Positions 63,232 to 64,000 of a DNA stretch of 64,000 nt are shown here, piece by piece. Origin of the DNA: Lithobates sylvaticus. Lineage: Eukaryota > Chordata > Amphibia > Anura > Ranidae. The stretch spans positions 271,597,992-271,661,991 of the forward strand of contig CM053030.1 of NCBI GenBank assembly GCA_028564925.1, in the 5' to 3' direction. The position numbers and the translations under genes are program-made. The notes under the pieces were generated by a model. The model saw only the letters and a program-made list of their open reading frames with translations. It made no database searches and was not told where the DNA came from. Numbering within the stretch: position 1 is the stretch's first letter; the number at the start of each line of letters is the position of its first letter.

Positions 63232-63886
63232 CTCCTTCCTGCCGAATGTACGCATATATGTGGCCTCACAGAAGTGTTTTTTTTTTCACTGGGCTGCATA
63301 TATGCAGATCTCTCTTAGTGCTGGGAGCGTGCTACACAGCGTACTCCCAGTACAGAGACCAGGCTCTCGCCAAGAGCCCCGGGTTTCGTACTATCAATCG
63401 GGACACAGATCTGGGTCACCTTTTTGCTGTGACAGCCTCTGGTTGGCTATTACTGTGATCAGTCACCCCTGTGTTTAGTTCCTCTTCTGAATGGAGAGGA
63501 AAATGCATTGTATCTACCTCTTCTTGCAGGAGATAAAGCTATAAATAAAACAAATAAAGAATAAAAAAAAATAACAAGATCAAGGTATGCCAGGGTTAGT
63601 GTTAGGGTCAAGGTCGGGTCAAAGGTCACAGTTAACCTTTTTTTTTGTATAATTAAAAAAAACATTTTTAAACTAGTATTTGTGTCAGTTAATGTTAGTG
63701 TTTATTTTTTATTTTTTTATAATTTGGGCTAGTTTTCATTAGATAATAATAAATAAAAAAAATCAGGAGATATATGTTACCACTATTGTTGTGGCAATAT
63801 ATAAACAGTTTTACTAACTGAAATTTAAAAATTGTGCTTAGGCACTAACATTTGTTTTACTCTTATTACCCTTAAGCGCGAAAGAG
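63232..63886 (+). mobile_element. piggyBac-like MITE, 'CTCCTTCCTGCCG' family
   Basis: TTAA at 63228-63231 and 63887-63890. The left end CTCCTTCCTGCCGAATGTAC and right end AAGCGCGAAAGAG are weak inverted repeats. The left half has a GC-rich hairpin around GGGAGCGTGCTACACAGCGTACTCCC. The right half is AT-rich with AGGGTTAGTGTTAGGGTCAAGG. Non-coding. Confidence 0.65.
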
Positions 63887-64000
63887 TTAAACAGTGGGAG
63901 GCCCATAGGCTGGTGGCGACTCTGCATATTTGGTAATCCGACACTGATGTACAGTTCTCATCCCAGCTACTGGATGCAGATCAGGGATACCTGCCACTAC

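Overview
The window reads as repeat-dense intergenic DNA from an amphibian. The likely source is a neobatrachian frog, perhaps of the ranid type. The evidence is the mix seen here: many L1-clade LINEs with ORF1 plus ORF2, Tc1-like transposons, a chromovirus-type Gypsy fossil, and very abundant TTAA-flanked, TAA/TTA-flanked and 8-bp-flanked (hAT) MITEs. The taxon is an inference from repeat style. I found no host protein-coding gene, rRNA or convincing tRNA gene that I can defend. Almost every open frame here is LINE or transposase sequence, or a shadow frame through simple repeats.

Layout. 1-440: end of a Tc1-like transposon. 453-4008: old L1 carrying a second L1 3' end (12-bp target duplication) and two MITEs. 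4009-5352: a 24-bp Tc1 stump and two head-to-head Tc1 fragments. 5353-8401: MITE pieces, an L1 tail, an (AC)n tract, a pogo-like MITE and two SINE-like pieces. 8407-25623: one minus-strand Gypsy fossil with GTCAC at both ends. Inside it lie an interrupted solo LTR (9301-17010), which itself holds a nearly full-length L1 (9649-15370) and another solo LTR (15476-16145), and separately a full-length minus-strand L1 (18870-24543).

25740-28362: repeat pieces and an L1 tail split by an 882-bp hAT MITE. 28623-37415: a plus-strand L1 with a 17-bp target duplication, into which four TTAA-flanked piggyBac-like MITEs have jumped. Two of these are oppositely oriented copies of a family bearing arrays of the TCTCGCGAGA motif. 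37433-45700: a short unassigned stretch, Harbinger-like MITEs, an LTR-like block, a Tc1 remnant and a young 5'-truncated L1 (41353-43742) with an unbroken 3' ORF2. 45880-48052: half a piggyBac-like MITE followed by a 1.5-kb G-rich, AGCT-rich minisatellite. 48168-54260: hAT and Harbinger MITEs (one with a long internal hairpin) and diverged ~100-bp repeat units separated by MITEs. 54262-58560: a small unassigned CpG-containing block, MITEs, and a minus-strand Tc1 split by a hAT MITE. 58774-63886: piggyBac-like MITEs, one with an internal tandem array that folds back on itself.

The 'genes' act only as transposon parts. L1 ORF1 (RNA chaperone) and ORF2 (endonuclease plus reverse transcriptase) would have mobilised the LINEs. 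The MITEs carry no enzyme and depended on transposases elsewhere. Matching target duplications let insertion order be read like strata. Coordinates of duplications and TTAA/TAA sites were counted base by base; other repeat edges are approximate to about 10-30 bp.
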